From: an uncultured Eisenbergiella sp.
GTDB taxonomy: Bacteria > Bacillota > Clostridia > Lachnospirales > Lachnospiraceae
DNA length: 64,000 nucleotides
Direction: 5' to 3'
Assembly (NCBI GenBank): GCA_947630215.1
Contig: CANRGX010000002.1
Location: 62,001-126,000, forward strand
The first letter of the stretch is position 1, and every line of letters starts with the position of its first letter. The translations under genes and the position numbers were made by a program. Shown here in pieces: positions 61,973-64,000 of this stretch. A model generated the notes under the pieces. That model did not search any database and was not told where the DNA came from. It worked only from the letters and a program-made list of their open reading frames with translations.

Positions 61973-63592
61973 ATGGAATTCTGTTTGGGGAGACCGATAC
62001 AGGGCGGCGTGGCCATCGGCCGGATCCGCGTCTTTCAACGGCGGGAGGACCAGATCCGGCGCCGGGACATACAGGATACGCAGGCAGAGATCGCGCGGGT
62101 GGAGATGGCGAGAGAAGAAGCGTCCCGTCAGCTGGACGCATTATACCGCGAGACCTGTGAGAGTGCGGGCCGCGCCCAGGCGTCGATCTTTCTGGCCCAT
62201 AAGATGCTCTTGGAGGATGAAGCCTATCTGGAAAGCATTTACGGGATGATCCGAAAGGAGCGCGTGAACGCGGAATATGCGGTGACCGTATCGGGCATTT
62301 TGTTTTCGGACACCTTCGCCGCCATGGAGGACGCCCGTATGCGGGCGCGCAGCGCGGATGTCCGGGATGTTTCGGGCCGTCTGGTGCGCCTGATGGAAGG
62401 CGCCAAGGAGGAGCCTCTTAAGGCCGGGCCGCCTGCGATTCTGCTGGCGGAGGATCTGTCCCCCAGCGAGACGGTGCGCTTAAAGACAGAGGGTCTGCTG
62501 GCCCTTGTGCTCCAAAAGGGAGCGGCCGGTTCCCATACGGCTATTTTAGCCCGCGCCCTGGATATTCCGGCGCTGGTGCAGACAGAGATAAAACCGCCGC
62601 TTGCCCGGTACGACGGGATGCTTGCCGTGGTGGACGCCCAGAGCGGAAGGCTCATTCTGGAACCCGACAAGGAACTGCTTTCCCAAATGGAGGAAAAAAA
62701 GCGCCGGCTGGAGCGGGAACGGGAAGATCTGCGCTTCTGGATTGGAAAGGAGAATGTCAGCGCGGGCGGGCGCCGAATGGAAATCCTGGCCAATATCGGG
62801 AGCCTGGAGGAGCTGGGACAGGCTGTAGAAAACGACGCCGGGGGCATCGGACTGATGCGGACGGAGTTTCTGTTTTTGGGACGGGACACCTATCCGGCGG
62901 AGGAAGAACAGGTCGCTGCCTATCGGGAGGCGATTGGTTCCATGCCGGGTAAGCCGGTGATCATCCGCACGCTGGATCTGGGCGCGGATAAGCAGGAATC
63001 CTATCTGGGCCTTCCCCGGGAAGAAAATCCGGCCATGGGCTGCCGGGCGATTCGGCTGTGCTTTCAAAGACAGGAAATGTTTCGGACACAGCTGCGGGCC
63101 ATCTGTCGGGCCGCCGCCCAGGGGAGTTGTTCCATTCTGCTTCCCCTGATTGTTTCCGTGGAGGAAATCCGGCTGGTCAGACAGCTGCTGGCGGAAGTGG
63201 GGGCAGAGTTACAAAAGAGGGCGATCCCTTACGCAATTCCGTCGGTGGGCGCCATGATCGAAACGCCTGCCGCCGCTCTGATCAGTGCAGAGCTGGCCCG
63301 GGAGGTGGATTTTTTCAGTATCGGAACCAACGATCTGGCACAGTATACGCTGGCCGCGGATCGGCAGAATCCCGGACTGGAAGGCATGTATAGCCGGTCC
63401 CACCCAGCGGTCTGGCGGCTGATTCAAATGACGGTGGAGAACGGACATAAGGCCGGCATTCCGGTGAGTATCTGCGGGGAGCTGGCATCGGATCCCGGCC
63501 TTGTGAGAACGTTTCTGGATCTGGGCGTGGACGCGCTGTCCGTCGTGCCCGCCAGTGTGCTCCCTCTGCGGCGGGCGCTCTGGTCCGCCTGA
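61973..63592 (+). CDS. ptsI: Phosphoenolpyruvate--protein phosphotransferase (PTS enzyme I)
   Basis: First enzyme of the sugar phosphotransferase system; takes phosphate from PEP and passes it to HPr. About 539 residues. The swivelling His is in QKGAAGSHTAILARALDIPA. The PEP site has RTLDLGADKQE, SIGTNDLAQYTLAADRQN and the acid Cys in SICGELASDP. The N-terminal HPr-binding helical domain (about 25-140) is present. No ptsH is adjacent. Start is uncertain: the ATG at 61973 fits family length but lacks a ribosome site, whereas TTG 61961 has GGGGGAG 6 bp upstream. The upstream sequence contains two copies of GCAAATTTGGG. Confidence 0.92.
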   Translation: MEFCLGRPIQGGVAIGRIRVFQRREDQIRRRDIQDTQAEIARVEMAREEASRQLDALYRETCESAGRAQASIFLAHKMLLEDEAYLESIYGMIRKERVNAEYAVTVSGILFSDTFAAMEDARMRARSADVRDVSGRLVRLMEGAKEEPLKAGPPAILLAEDLSPSETVRLKTEGLLALVLQKGAAGSHTAILARALDIPALVQTEIKPPLARYDGMLAVVDAQSGRLILEPDKELLSQMEEKKRRLEREREDLRFWIGKENVSAGGRRMEILANIGSLEELGQAVENDAGGIGLMRTEFLFLGRDTYPAEEEQVAAYREAIGSMPGKPVIIRTLDLGADKQESYLGLPREENPAMGCRAIRLCFQRQEMFRTQLRAICRAAAQGSCSILLPLIVSVEEIRLVRQLLAEVGAELQKRAIPYAIPSVGAMIETPAAALISAELAREVDFFSIGTNDLAQYTLAADRQNPGLEGMYSRSHPAVWRLIQMTVENGHKAGIPVSICGELASDPGLVRTFLDLGVDALSVVPASVLPLRRALWSA

Positions 63593-63615
63593 CTAGGAAA
63601 GGAAAAGAAGCGAAA

Positions 63616-63951
63616 ATGCGGGACTTGACCTGTAAGCAGGAGGAAAAACTGTTTTTGCCCTTTATCCGGGATACGCTGGACAACCGGACAAAACGGCAGT
63701 TTTTAAACCATCTGGATCACTGCGATCAGTGTCTGGAGGAACTGAGCATCCAGTTTCTGGTGACCATCGGGATGCAGAGACTGGAAAACGGAGATGCTTT
63801 CGATTTGAACCGGGAGCTGCGCGGCCGGATCGCGACAGAGCGGCGGCACCTGCATATTCTGGATTCTCTGCAGGGGGCGCTGTTTGCGGCGCAGGCCATC
63901 ACCCTTTTGCTTTCCGTTTTAATTTTTCTGATCGTAGTGGTTTCATTCTGA
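63616..63951 (+). CDS. Small membrane protein with N-terminal zinc-finger (anti-sigma-like)
   Basis: Protein of 111 residues. Residues 1-45 contain the HxxxCxxC-type finger FLNHLDHCDQCLEELS with an upstream Cys6, resembling the zf-HC2 zinc-binding domain of anti-sigma factors. One transmembrane helix lies at the C-terminus (about 86-110). This topology suits a membrane-bound binding protein for a cytoplasmic regulator. No sigma factor gene is visible nearby; one could lie beyond the right edge. AGGAAAGGAAAAGAAG precedes the ATG. The remaining 49 bp to the window end hold nothing recognisable. Confidence 0.68.
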   Translation: MRDLTCKQEEKLFLPFIRDTLDNRTKRQFLNHLDHCDQCLEELSIQFLVTIGMQRLENGDAFDLNRELRGRIATERRHLHILDSLQGALFAAQAITLLLSVLIFLIVVVSF

Positions 63952-64000
63952 CAGGCTGCCGGGACAGCGGGCGGCAGCGCCCGGACGGGAAAGGAAGCGT

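Overview
The window is a dense, GC-rich chromosomal segment of a Gram-positive anaerobe, most likely a member of the Lachnospiraceae (Clostridia). Evidence: the six-cysteine SCIFF peptide with its radical-SAM maturase, HemZ, a fused SecDF, meso-DAP dehydrogenase, a T-box in front of trp, CIRCE elements, and three Lachnospiraceae-type genes of unknown function (DUF5717, DUF5716, DUF5685 families). I recognise no rRNA, tRNA, CRISPR array, prophage or insertion sequence. It reads as stable core genome with a few accessory pieces.

Layout. 1-9064: 3' end of a RelA/SpoT synthetase, an MBL hydrolase, hemZ, a lower-GC DUF4143 ATPase that looks inserted, hisS-aspS, a membrane-anchored amidase and ddh. 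9097-17710: a CNNM/CBS transporter (minus strand), the SCIFF locus (TIGR04086-like membrane protein, scfA, scfB) running into secDF, then recJ and a PfkB kinase. 17711-18060: no gene, but a candidate small RNA. 18061-22140: an envelope-glycan cluster (polytopic membrane protein, acyltransferase, SGNH lipoprotein). 22180-29159: tryptophan operon trpE-trpGD-trpCF-trpB-trpA under a consensus promoter and T-box. 29190-34026: flavodoxin, tag, ilvE, a PpiC-like lipoprotein and a split ChrA pair. 34120-39795: CIRCE-controlled htpG, a SpoIID-like protein and a YtrA-type GntR/ABC operon. 39843-45665: the DUF5717/DUF5716/TPR trio. 45687-50985: PHP phosphatase, CE2-like esterase, and gapA-pgk-tpiA. 51056-56808: a zinc-ribbon membrane protein, DUF5685 and J-domain proteins, a MATE pump and a two-component system. 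56854-63951: efp, groESL with CIRCE, a second candidate small RNA, pepF, a PTS enzyme I and a small zinc-finger membrane protein.

Two observations stand out. (1) Three promoters, at 54542 (before the two-component system), 17779 and 59853, share 11-bp-phased hexamers resembling PhoP boxes, with the last hexamer starting exactly 15 nt before a -10-like hexamer. The latter two lie in gene-free gaps and would drive short transcripts of about 80-95 nt ending at intrinsic terminators, each with a pyrimidine-rich segment able to pair with Shine-Dalgarno sequences. (2) The DUF5716 protein aligns along its whole length with the nucleotide-binding and beta substrate-binding domains of DnaK, but its phosphate-binding loops are degraded. 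It sits with a 1181-residue repeat protein and a TPR protein, and a J-domain protein is encoded about 7.5 kb away. This may be an undescribed Hsp70-derived system.

All family assignments come from reading motifs by eye; no database search was run.
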